A stretch of DNA of 11,343 bases from DATGHS01 sp035307785. GTDB lineage: Bacteria; Planctomycetota; Planctomycetia; Gemmatales; Gemmataceae. A program made the position numbers and the translations under genes. The stretch spans positions 1-11,343 of the forward strand of contig DATGHS010000137.1 in NCBI GenBank assembly GCA_035307785.1. Reading direction: 5' to 3'. How positions within the stretch are numbered: the first letter of the stretch is position 1; the number at the start of each line of letters is the position of its first letter. The notes beneath the pieces are model-generated. The model made no database searches. It saw nothing but the letters and a program-made list of their open reading frames with translations, and had not been told where the DNA came from. Below are positions 1 through 6,671 of this stretch, piece by piece.

Positions 1-298
1 TCAGGGTCGCCGGATTGGGCGCCGGCTTGTAATACCACAAGAGATAATCAACGCGGGCCCAAACTCGCTCGCAATAGGCTCCGCCATCCTCGTCGCCGTA
101 GCCGTACTTCGGATCGGTCAAATACTGCGCCGGGCCCGTCAATGGTTGCCCGGTACTGTTGGCCGGCATTTGCGCCTGCGCTTGAATCATTTGCCCCATC
201 GGGGCGTTGGCATCGGCCGCCGAGCGCGGCATTTGCCCGAATGCCAGGCCGGCGCTGGTTGCCAGGACCAACACGGAACCGAGAAGTCCTTTGCGCAT
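1..298 (-). CDS. BBP7-like outer-membrane beta-barrel protein, N-terminal part only
   Basis: Ninety-nine residues are visible before the gene runs off the left edge. Residues 1-21 form a signal peptide: MRK, a hydrophobic stretch (LLGSVLVLATSAGLAF), then a small-residue region. A low-complexity Gln/Met/Ala/Pro linker follows (about 22-60). Residues 78-91 read R-V-W-A-R-V-D-Y-L-L-W-Y-Y-K, which matches the opening strand of the planctomycete BBP7 (putative beta-barrel porin 7) family, where an R-x-W-x3-E/D-Y-L-L-W-W motif follows the signal peptide. The ATG at 298 is preceded by AGGAG at a normal distance. The family is thought to sit in the outer membrane; its substrate is unknown. Export is well supported. 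The family call rests on one motif because the barrel itself lies outside the window. Confidence 0.72.
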   Translation of the reverse strand, partial: MRKGLLGSVLVLATSAGLAFGQMPRSAADANAPMGQMIQAQAQMPANSTGQPLTGPAQYLTDPKYGYGDEDGGAYCERVWARVDYLLWYYKPAPNPATL

Positions 299-337
299 GG
301 ATTGCTCCTGTCTGCCGACGCGATTCCCTTCCATCCC

Positions 338-369
338 CCAATTTCTGCCTGCTTCGGAAGGGAAATTGG
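338..369. other. 8-bp hairpin in the leader of the BBP7-like gene
   Basis: CCAATTTC (338-345) and GAAATTGG (362-369) are perfect complements around a 16-nt loop. The hairpin starts about 40 nt upstream of the ATG at 298 and would fall in that gene's 5' leader. No T-tract follows, so it is unlikely to be a terminator. It could be an mRNA-stability or regulatory structure, or chance. Confidence 0.25.
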
Positions 370-446
370 CAACTGGTCCGCCGTTGGTTGCGGCGCACTC
401 ACGCTGCCCAGCAGATCATCGGCTCGATTCAATTGAAACGTGAGGA

Positions 447-481
447 CTTTTCGGCAAATCCCGCGCAATTTGCACGAAAGG
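447..481. terminator. Bulged 13-bp hairpin downstream of the permease gene
   Basis: Bases 447-453 pair with 475-481 (one T-G wobble). After a single bulged A at 474, bases 454-459 (GCAAAT) pair with 468-473 (ATTTGC) around an 8-nt loop. The structure lies 46-80 bp beyond the permease stop. It is the most stable fold I see in the 228-bp gap between the permease and the BBP7-like gene. No clear T-run follows on the minus strand, so intrinsic termination is uncertain. It may instead protect a 3' end or be a decayed palindromic element. Confidence 0.3.
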
Positions 482-526
482 AAAAGTCGATACCGAAACT
501 GAGCGAGATTAGCGAAGCTGGAAAGC

Positions 527-1993
527 TTAGAGACCCTTCGCAGAAGCGTCGGTCCTCTGAAATGGCCAGGTTTTGGTCGCACTCGACCACAACAGGAAAG
601 CGATGATGCCTAGTGTCAGCGTGGCGAGCCCCAACCCAATGAAGATCAAGCCGGAGGTGAAATAGAGAAACAACCAGCCGGCCAGCGCTAATAAACACGG
701 CAACGGATACAGCCAAATGCGATACGGCCGGGGCCGGTCGGGTTGCGTTCGCCGCAGGACCATGACCGCGATAATCTGAGCTACGAATTGTTCGAGGATA
801 CGCGTGACAATGAGCGCTTTGATCACATTGCCGAGGTCGAGAAAGCTCCAGAACAACGTAAGCGCACCAACGAGGAGTAGGCCGACATGCGGAATCCGGT
901 GTCGGGGGTGAACGGCGCCAAATAGCGAAAAGAAGTGCCCGTGCCGGGCCGCGGCATATGGGATGCGTGCGTAGCCCAGCATGCCGGCAAAGGCCGACGC
1001 GAAGCAACTGCCGATTAACATCAGCGTAATCGCGATTACTGCCCAATCGCCATGAATGCGTTCCATGAATTTGGCGGACAGGCTATAGCTCTTGAGCGCT
1101 TCATCATCCGGTGGAATTGATTCCCAAGGAACGACACCCACGAGCGCCAAATGGAGCCCGATAAACATGACCCCCACGATCAAAATACTTAGAAAAATGG
1201 AGCGCGGAATCGTCTTGCCTGGATCGCGCACTTCATCGCCGATGTAACAAACGCTGTAGTATCCGAAATACGAATACATCGCCAGGTACATGGTGGCGCT
1301 GAGTTTCGCGGCGAATCCTTCGGGCCATTTCGCCGCGGCGCCGGAAAACGAGAAGGCGACCTTCGGGTCAAAACGAAATACCCCTTCCACGAAGATCCAG
1401 GCCATGGCCGCCAACACGCCAATCCAAAGGAGCACGGTCAGGCGGCCAAGCGTCGTGATGCGCCGGTACAGCAGAAGGATGATGACCATGCCCAACCCCA
1501 GGCTTAGCCACTGGGCGGGACCCGTGCCAAAGACCAGCGTCATGTCGCTGCCAAAGTCCAACGACACCGACCATGACCAGCGCTGATCGAAGGCGCCAAA
1601 GCCCGGCAAGTTGCGCGCAAACATCGCCATGGCAATCAGCCCCGAGCCGATTTCCAGCGGCCCACTGAGCAGAAACTGCCAGATGAACAAAAACGACATC
1701 GCCCGGCCGAGCTTGTTGCGACCATAGCTTTCCAGCAGATATTGCGTTGTACCCCCGGAACCTGGCATCATTGCCCCCAGCTCGCTCCAGACCATACCGT
1801 CGAAGAACATGAGCAAAGCGCCCGCGATCCAACCGAGCAGGGCATAGGGCCCGGGCAATTCTTTCACCATCAACGGAATGACCGCAAACACGCCGGCCCC
1901 AACAATCATGGTGACATTGAGGGCAGTCCCTTGCCACACGCCGAAATGGCGATGAAGGGTGGGTTCCGGAGCAAATTTTACCGGCTCGTTCAT
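527..1993 (-). CDS. APC-superfamily amino-acid permease
   Basis: A 488-residue, very hydrophobic protein with about 12 predicted membrane segments, the usual size for the amino acid-polyamine-organocation (APC) superfamily. Residues 29-36 (MIVGAGVF) match the unwound substrate-binding Gly-x-Gly-x-F motif of TM1. The middle carries an E-V-R-D-P-G-K-T-I-P-R segment, like the E-x3-[NDP]-x-R-x-I-P-R loop of the family. Later A-R-I-P-Y-A-A-A-R-H-G is followed by VHPRHRIP, the typical cytoplasmic loop of APC/LAT permeases. It should import or exchange an amino acid across the inner membrane; the substrate cannot be read from the sequence. The ATG at 1993 is chosen because the frame upstream runs through a palindromic repeat and is not membrane-protein-like. 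The ribosome-binding site there is weak. It diverges from tyrA, but a tyrosine-transport link would be speculation. Confidence 0.88.
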   Translation of the reverse strand: MNEPVKFAPEPTLHRHFGVWQGTALNVTMIVGAGVFAVIPLMVKELPGPYALLGWIAGALLMFFDGMVWSELGAMMPGSGGTTQYLLESYGRNKLGRAMSFLFIWQFLLSGPLEIGSGLIAMAMFARNLPGFGAFDQRWSWSVSLDFGSDMTLVFGTGPAQWLSLGLGMVIILLLYRRITTLGRLTVLLWIGVLAAMAWIFVEGVFRFDPKVAFSFSGAAAKWPEGFAAKLSATMYLAMYSYFGYYSVCYIGDEVRDPGKTIPRSIFLSILIVGVMFIGLHLALVGVVPWESIPPDDEALKSYSLSAKFMERIHGDWAVIAITLMLIGSCFASAFAGMLGYARIPYAAARHGHFFSLFGAVHPRHRIPHVGLLLVGALTLFWSFLDLGNVIKALIVTRILEQFVAQIIAVMVLRRTQPDRPRPYRIWLYPLPCLLALAGWLFLYFTSGLIFIGLGLATLTLGIIAFLLWSSATKTWPFQRTDASAKGL

Positions 1994-2022
1994 AGTGGGT
2001 TCGTTTCTGGTTCTTCGGCCGT

Positions 2023-2068
2023 TTGCGGGATCGCACCCATACCATACAAATTCTCCAAAGAAGGTGAA
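2023..2068. promoter_or_regulatory. Possible overlapping divergent promoters for permease and tyrA
   Basis: On the minus strand, TTCACC (2063-2068) and TATGGT (2041-2046) are 16 bp apart, each matching 4 of 6 sigma-70 consensus bases, and would start transcription about 40 nt before the permease ATG. On the plus strand, TTGCGG (2023-2028) and TACAAA (2045-2050) are also 16 bp apart and would put the 2077-2127 palindrome in the tyrA leader. Matches are partial and planctomycete promoters are poorly defined, so this is a candidate only. Confidence 0.25.
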
Positions 2069-2076
2069 CGGATCAG

Positions 2077-2127
2077 CGTGGGACAAGATTCCAATCTTGT
2101 CCGACAAGATTGGAATCTTGTCCCACG
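2077..2127. repeat. 51-bp palindromic element, two nested hairpins (25-bp perfect arms)
   Basis: Bases 2077-2101 and 2103-2127 are perfect reverse complements around a single C at 2102. Each arm is itself nearly self-complementary: GACAAGATT, two bases, AATCTTGTC. The element can therefore fold as one long cruciform or as two side-by-side 9-bp hairpins. It lies between the divergent permease and tyrA genes, ending 17 bp before the tyrA start. There is no T-tract. The hairpin-pair form resembles REP/BIME-type dispersed elements. A role in insulating the two promoters or in the tyrA leader is possible but not shown. Confidence 0.85.
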
Positions 2128-2144
2128 TAACCAAGAGAATTCTG

Positions 2145-3002
2145 GTGGCGTCGAAGACACAAGCGAAGCCTGTGCTTGGCATCGTCGGCGTGGGGCTGAT
2201 TGGCGGCTCCATCGGCCTGGCCGCGCGAAGGTCCGGCTGTTTCGGCCGTATGATTGGAATCGGACGTGACCAGGCGAATCTCAGAAAAGCCATCGGCCTT
2301 GGTTGCATCGGCGAAGTTGCCGACAACCTCGAGTCCCTGGCCCGGCAAGCGGACATCATCGTCTTTTGCACACCGGTGGATCAAATTGCCGAGCAGATTC
2401 TTTCCATTGCCGGCAAGTGCAAGCCCGGCACGTTGATTACCGACGCGGGCAGCACCAAAACCCAGATCGTGGCACAAGTGGAAGAGAGGTTGCTGGATGA
2501 TGTTGAATTCATCGGCTCGCATCCACTGGCGGGCTCGGAAAAACGTGGCGCCGAACATGCGCGGGCCGATTTGTTCGACAATCGGTTGACGGTTGTTACT
2601 CCAACGCCAAGTACGCGTCCAAATGCGGAGAAACGAGCCGGCGACTTCTGGCGAAGCCTCGGTTGCCGGGTGACCAGTATGCCGCCCGATGAGCACGATC
2701 AAGCTTTGGCCTTGACTAGCCATTTGCCGCATCTCGTCGCTTCGGCCCTGGCGGGATTACTACCCAAGGACTTGTACGAATTCACCGCCAACGGCTTTCG
2801 TGACACCACGCGCATTGCCGCCGGCGATCCGGCCCTATGGACGCCGATCTTCCTGCACAACCACGTGGAACTCGCCGACGCCACACTCCGCCTCGAGCGC
2901 CGCCTGATCGAGTTCACACAGGCCTTGCTCGCCGCCGATAAAACAACTCTGACTCATCTACTGGCCGAAGGAAAGAAGGTGCGCGATGATCTGGGAAGTT
3001 GA
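2145..3002 (+). CDS. tyrA: Prephenate/arogenate dehydrogenase
   Basis: A 285-residue enzyme of tyrosine synthesis: NAD(P)-dependent oxidative decarboxylation of prephenate (or arogenate). Residues 11-24 hold the Rossmann dinucleotide loop G-x-G-L-I-G-G-S. D-A-G-S-T-K lies at 100-105, the G-S-H-P-L-A-G-S-E catalytic motif at 124-132 (His126), and S-H-L-P-H at 192-196 with the second conserved His. Length fits a monofunctional TyrA with no chorismate mutase and no C-terminal ACT domain, so feedback control through ACT is absent. The start is GTG 2145, with AAGAGA 6 nt upstream. The frame is open upstream to an ATG at 1959, but that extension would translate the palindrome at 2077-2127 and has no family counterpart. 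The 3' end overlaps purL by 17 bp, so the two are probably co-transcribed. Whether it prefers prephenate or arogenate cannot be told. Confidence 0.92.
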   Translation: MASKTQAKPVLGIVGVGLIGGSIGLAARRSGCFGRMIGIGRDQANLRKAIGLGCIGEVADNLESLARQADIIVFCTPVDQIAEQILSIAGKCKPGTLITDAGSTKTQIVAQVEERLLDDVEFIGSHPLAGSEKRGAEHARADLFDNRLTVVTPTPSTRPNAEKRAGDFWRSLGCRVTSMPPDEHDQALALTSHLPHLVASALAGLLPKDLYEFTANGFRDTTRIAAGDPALWTPIFLHNHVELADATLRLERRLIEFTQALLAADKTTLTHLLAEGKKVRDDLGS

Positions 3003-5880
3003 AATCGTCAGCCGCGAAGAGCCGGGCGAACTGCGGCAAGCCATTGCCGAGTTCGATCTCCTTACGCACTCGCAGCAAGGCAAGGCGATCTTTTCGCGCT
3101 TTTCGCACGGCTACCTGCTCGATGGTGAACTCAACCCGGCTCAGGTGCAGACCTTGTCGCGCGAGCTTCTGGTCGATCCGGTTGTGGAAGATGACCAGAT
3201 TGCCGAGCTGAGCCAGACTCCGATCGATACCGGCCACGCAAGGCTCACCGTCTTGCTCAAACCCGGCGTAATGGACCCGGCCGCGCAAAGTGTGCTGGCC
3301 GCCGCCAAGGATCTGAGCATCAACTTGAATGCGGTCCGGACGTTTCGCAGATACTATTTGCATTCCGCAAAAGATGCGGCGCGGCCGGAGATCGCTCGCG
3401 TTCTTGCCAACGATGCCATCGAACAATTAATTGATGGTCCGATCCGTGCCGATCACCTGGCACTGGGCAAGCCGTATGAATTCCGATTGCTCACAGTGCC
3501 GATCCGCGATCTCGACGACGAAGCGCTGGTGAGCTTGAGCTGCGACGGTCAACTCGCCCTGAACGTGGCGGAAATGAAGGCGATTCAGAGTCATTTTCGA
3601 GAGCTGAACCGGGAACCGACCGACGTGGAACTCGAAACGCTGGCCCAAACCTGGTCGGAACATTGCTCGCACAAGACCCTGAAGGGGCCCATCGACTTCA
3701 CCGACGCTACCGGCCACGTGCATCACTTCAAGAGCCTGCTGAAGGAGACAATCTTCGCGGCTACCCAGGAACTGCGCAAGCAATTCGGCCCCAACGATTG
3801 GTGTGTTAGCGTGTTTGCCGACAACGCCGGGATCGTGAAGTTCAACGACGATTATCACGTGTGCTTCAAGGTAGAAACGCACAACCATCCCTCCGCCATT
3901 GAGCCGTATGGCGGAGCGAACACTGGCCTGGGCGGTGTGATTCGCGATGTGCTCGGCACCGGGCTGGGCGCGAAGCCGATCTGCAATACCGACGTCTTCT
4001 GCTTCGCGCCGCCCGACACACCGCCGGAATCGCTGCCGCCAGGAGTATTGCATCCACGCAAAGTGATGACGGGCGTTGTGACTGGCGTGCGCGATTACGG
4101 CAACCGCATTGGCATCCCCACGGTGAACGGCGCCGTGCTCTTCGACGAGCGCTACCTTGGCAATCCGCTGGTCTTCTGCGGCACGGTGGGCCTGATTCCT
4201 GTGGACCGCTGCTACAAGGAAGCGCAAGACGGCGACTTGATCGTGGTCCTCGGCGGGCGCACCGGACGCGACGGCATCCACGGAGCGACCTTTTCCTCGC
4301 TGGAACTGACGCACGAATCGGAAACTGTGAGCGGCGGGGCCGTGCAGATCGGCAACGCGATCACGGAAAAGAAACTGCTCGACGTGCTCCTTCAGGCCCG
4401 TGACCGCGGGCTGTTCACCGCCATCACCGACTGCGGGGCCGGTGGTTTCAGCTCTGCCATCGGCGAAATGGGCGCGGACCTGGGCGCGAGCGTGAACCTG
4501 GAACAAGCGCCGCTCAAGTACGATGGCCTGTCGTATACCGAGATCTGGATCTCCGAAGCGCAAGAGCGCATGGTGCTGGCTGTGCCGCCCAACAATTGGC
4601 CTGCGCTGAAAGCGCTGTGTGAGGGTGAGGATGTCGAAGCAGCGCTGTTGGGGAATTTCGAAGCGACCGGAAAGCTGCGACTCTTCTATCAGAATCATCT
4701 GGTTTGCAATTTGGATATGGAGTTCCTGCACGGTGGAATGCCGGAAGTGGTGCGCAAGGCGGAATGGCATGCCGCTCGCGGCTTAGCAAGCGAGGTTTCT
4801 GCTAAGCCGCGAGCCGCTTCCGACCACAATGCCAACTTGCAGCGAATCCTCTCTTCCTACAGTGTCTGCTCGAAGGAAAAGATCGTCCGCCAGTACGATC
4901 ACGAAGTGCAGGGCGGCAGCGTGATCAAGCCGCTGGTCGGACTCACGGAAGATGGCCCCGGCGACGCCGCTGTGGTCGCCCCGGTGCTCGGCTCGTTCAC
5001 AGGCTTTGCCATCGGCTGCGGCATTAATCCGCGTTATGGCGATCTTGACCCGTACTGGATGGCGGCGGCGGCCATCGATGAAGCGGTGCGAAATGTCGTC
5101 GCGGTCGGGGCTGATCCAAGCCGAATTGCCATCCTCGACAACTTCTGCTGGGGCAACACCGATCGGCCGGAAGTGCTTGGTTCGTTGGTACGTGCGGCTC
5201 AGGCCTGTCACGACATTGCTCTGGCTTACGGCACGCCGTTCATTAGCGGCAAAGACAGCTTGAACAATGAATTTCGAGCTGGCGATCGGTTAATTGTCAT
5301 TCCGCCCACACTGCTTATCTCCGCCCTGGGGCGCGTAAACGATGTTCGACAATGCGTAACGATGGACTTGAAGGAGCCCGGCAACGATCTGTACTTGATG
5401 GGAACGACGAAGAACGAAATGGGCGGTTCGCATTTCAACCTCGTGCACGGTTTGACCGGCGGCGAAGTGCCAAAGGTCAATCGTCTGCAGGCGCCGACCC
5501 TATTTAGGGCGCTGCATGCCGCGATCACCGCCGGCTATGCGCGCAGCTGCCATGACCTGAGCGAAGGCGGCCTGGCAGCGGCGGCCGCGGAGATGGCCTT
5601 CGCCGGCGGTGTGGGGGCCGACCTCACCGATGCCGGGCGCATAGAGGCCGAAGCCGACGAAGTGGGCCTCTTCAGCGAATCGACTACACGCTTCCTCGTG
5701 GAAGTGCGGCCGGAACAGGCCGCCGCATTCACGAACCTCTTCGAGAATCTGCCGCTGCTGAAGATCGGCCACACCGTGAAGGAGCCGCGGCTGCGGATCG
5801 CAGGGGCCAGCGGTGAGTGGATTATTTGGGCTAGCCTGGATGAATTGAAGAAGGCCTGGCAACGGCCATTGCGGGGCTGA
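2986..5880 (+). CDS. purL: Phosphoribosylformylglycinamidine synthase with PurS-like N-terminus
   Basis: A 964-residue cytoplasmic enzyme of purine synthesis: ATP-dependent amidation of FGAR to FGAM. It lies between small PurL (about 720-750 aa, with separate PurS and PurQ) and the about 1,300-aa enterobacterial form. Residues 1-165 look like two PurS-type halves; the second includes L-T-V-L-L-K-P-G-V-M-D-P near 87-98. The linker carries W-S-E-H-C-S-H-K-T (223-231), the conserved His motif. E-T-H-N-H-P (297-302) is followed by the glycine-rich Y-G-G-A-N-T-G. C-G-A-G-G-F-S-S, S-G-K-D-S (near 754-758) and H-D-L-S-E-G-G-L complete the two AIRS-like halves. No C-terminal glutaminase is present, so a separate PurQ must supply ammonia. 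The ATG at 2986 follows AAGGAAAGAAGG and overlaps tyrA. Residues 597-611 are encoded by a palindrome (see 4774-4814). Confidence 0.95.
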   Translation: MIWEVEIVSREEPGELRQAIAEFDLLTHSQQGKAIFSRFSHGYLLDGELNPAQVQTLSRELLVDPVVEDDQIAELSQTPIDTGHARLTVLLKPGVMDPAAQSVLAAAKDLSINLNAVRTFRRYYLHSAKDAARPEIARVLANDAIEQLIDGPIRADHLALGKPYEFRLLTVPIRDLDDEALVSLSCDGQLALNVAEMKAIQSHFRELNREPTDVELETLAQTWSEHCSHKTLKGPIDFTDATGHVHHFKSLLKETIFAATQELRKQFGPNDWCVSVFADNAGIVKFNDDYHVCFKVETHNHPSAIEPYGGANTGLGGVIRDVLGTGLGAKPICNTDVFCFAPPDTPPESLPPGVLHPRKVMTGVVTGVRDYGNRIGIPTVNGAVLFDERYLGNPLVFCGTVGLIPVDRCYKEAQDGDLIVVLGGRTGRDGIHGATFSSLELTHESETVSGGAVQIGNAITEKKLLDVLLQARDRGLFTAITDCGAGGFSSAIGEMGADLGASVNLEQAPLKYDGLSYTEIWISEAQERMVLAVPPNNWPALKALCEGEDVEAALLGNFEATGKLRLFYQNHLVCNLDMEFLHGGMPEVVRKAEWHAARGLASEVSAKPRAASDHNANLQRILSSYSVCSKEKIVRQYDHEVQGGSVIKPLVGLTEDGPGDAAVVAPVLGSFTGFAIGCGINPRYGDLDPYWMAAAAIDEAVRNVVAVGADPSRIAILDNFCWGNTDRPEVLGSLVRAAQACHDIALAYGTPFISGKDSLNNEFRAGDRLIVIPPTLLISALGRVNDVRQCVTMDLKEPGNDLYLMGTTKNEMGGSHFNLVHGLTGGEVPKVNRLQAPTLFRALHAAITAGYARSCHDLSEGGLAAAAAEMAFAGGVGADLTDAGRIEAEADEVGLFSESTTRFLVEVRPEQAAAFTNLFENLPLLKIGHTVKEPRLRIAGASGEWIIWASLDELKKAWQRPLRG
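4774..4814. repeat. Palindromic element inside the purL coding sequence (15-bp perfect arms)
   Basis: GCTCGCGGCTTAGCA (4774-4788) and its exact reverse complement (4800-4814) flank an 11-nt loop. Pairing resumes for two more base pairs beyond one mismatch. The element is in frame and encodes about residues 597-611 of PurL (ARGLASEVSAKPRAA), a small, polar, low-complexity stretch. It sits in the linker between the two halves of the synthetase, after W-H-A and before the second AIRS-like half, where extra residues should be tolerated. A 15-bp perfect inverted repeat in coding DNA is unlikely by chance. A dispersed palindrome that inserted in frame, as Rickettsia palindromic elements do, is the best reading. 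Confidence 0.75.
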
Positions 5881-5889
5881 TCACAGCCG

Positions 5890-5918
5890 CACGGACTGCC
5901 GTCCGTGGGTTTTGTTTT
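5890..5918 (+). terminator. Rho-independent terminator after purL
   Basis: CACGGAC (5890-5896) and GTCCGTG (5901-5907) form a perfect 7-bp GC-rich stem with a TGCC loop. GGTTTTGTTTT follows up to 5918. It starts 10 bp after the purL stop and ends just before the stop of the converging methyltransferase gene. The T-tract is on the plus strand, so it should mainly end the tyrA-purL transcript. Confidence 0.75.
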
Positions 5919-6611
5919 CTATTGGTGCCGTATCCGATACAGCGTGCCCTTGAAGCGATTGCCGCCGGGGCTGCCGGCACGCATGATCTGAGTCGTGAAG
6001 GTCAGACCGTTGGCCGCCAGCGCGTCGCGCAGATACGGGGCAGGCGGGCGGTCCTGATCGGTCAACAAGCCAACGCCCCCCGGCGCCAGCACGCGGGCGA
6101 TCAGTTCCGCGAGCGGCTCGACGTGGCGCCGCTCATAAATCAAGTCCGACGCCAGCACCGCCGGCACCTGCCAGTTCGCCGGTGGATTCCGCCAGTCCAG
6201 TTGCAGTAGCTCGAAGTTCTGAAAGCCGTTGCGGCGAGCGTTGGTGGCCGCAAAGCGTAGCGCGGTGGCGTCGATATCGCTGAAGATGACGCGCAAGCCG
6301 CGCGACAGGGCTGCCACGCCCGGCAAGCCAAGTCCGCAGCCGATCTCCAGCGCCGTCAAGCCGGGCGGCCACGGCTCCCGCAGAATCGCCCGCGCCAGCA
6401 TGCGCGCGGCCGGCCACAGGTCGGCCCAATACGGAAGGTATTCGTCGGCCGCAAAGGCCTTTCGCAATTCCGGATGATCAATCAAGTGATCCGATTGCTC
6501 GGGATGTTCGATGATGAAGGAATGCTCGTCGATTATGACGGTTTCGCGCACCAGTTCGCCAAGAGCAGCGAGTGGTGTTTCGGGGAGAAAGGGGTTCGGA
6601 TTCATTGCCAT
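5919..6611 (-). CDS. SAM-dependent methyltransferase, METTL/Methyltransf_16-like
   Basis: A 230-residue class I methyltransferase. P-Y-W-A-D-L-W-P (60-67) precedes motif I, L-E-I-G-C-G-L-G-L-P-G (88-98), which binds S-adenosylmethionine. F-S-D-I-D-A-T-A-L is the motif II acidic loop. A-S-D-L-I-Y-E is the post-II motif, and L-A-P-G-G ends the core. The pairing of P-Y-W-x3-W-P with D-L-I-Y-E is characteristic of the METTL21/ETFB-lysine methyltransferase group (Methyltransf_16), so a protein lysine substrate is plausible. Other small-molecule or RNA substrates cannot be excluded. Start choice is open: ATG 6611, ATG 6605 or TTG 6617, none with a good Shine-Dalgarno. The palindrome at 6620-6665 lies directly upstream and would occlude a TTG 6617 start. 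It is 60 bp downstream of the phosphoesterase on the same strand. Confidence 0.82.
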   Translation of the reverse strand: MAMNPNPFLPETPLAALGELVRETVIIDEHSFIIEHPEQSDHLIDHPELRKAFAADEYLPYWADLWPAARMLARAILREPWPPGLTALEIGCGLGLPGVAALSRGLRVIFSDIDATALRFAATNARRNGFQNFELLQLDWRNPPANWQVPAVLASDLIYERRHVEPLAELIARVLAPGGVGLLTDQDRPPAPYLRDALAANGLTFTTQIMRAGSPGGNRFKGTLYRIRHQ

Positions 6612-6619
6612 TTGCAATA

Positions 6620-6665
6620 GCCGTTTGCGGCTTCGCCGGCACGTATCGGCGAAGCCGCAAACGGC
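6620..6665. repeat. Palindromic element with 19-bp perfect arms
   Basis: Bases 6620-6638 and 6647-6665 are exact reverse complements around the 8-nt loop GCACGTAT. The element nearly fills the 60-bp gap between the phosphoesterase stop (6672) and the methyltransferase start (6611) on the minus strand. The stem is GC-rich (core GCGGCTTCGCCG), but no T-run follows. In RNA it would form a very stable hairpin that could stop exonucleases and protect the upstream message. It could also reduce expression of the downstream gene, because it lies where the ribosome-binding site should be. Confidence 0.85.
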
Positions 6666-6671
6666 ACTTCG

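Noticed and set aside
1959..2144. N-terminal extension of TyrA
   Set aside because: The Rossmann motif begins about 11 residues after GTG 2145, as usual for TyrA. The extension translates intergenic and palindromic DNA and overlaps the permease start.
2073..2371. N-terminal extension of the permease (minus) across the palindrome
   Set aside because: It lacks permease-like sequence, includes the repeat-encoded peptide and overlaps the firmly placed tyrA gene; family proteins begin near residue 1 of the chosen start.
3427..4770. 447-residue open frame on the minus strand opposite purL
   Set aside because: It is the antisense shadow of a well-conserved gene, His/Arg/Gln-rich with no recognisable domain.
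5491..5512. Short inverted repeat in purL (CCCTA-TT-TAGGG)
   Set aside because: Only 5-bp arms in conserved coding sequence; consistent with chance, unlike the 15-bp arms at 4774-4814.
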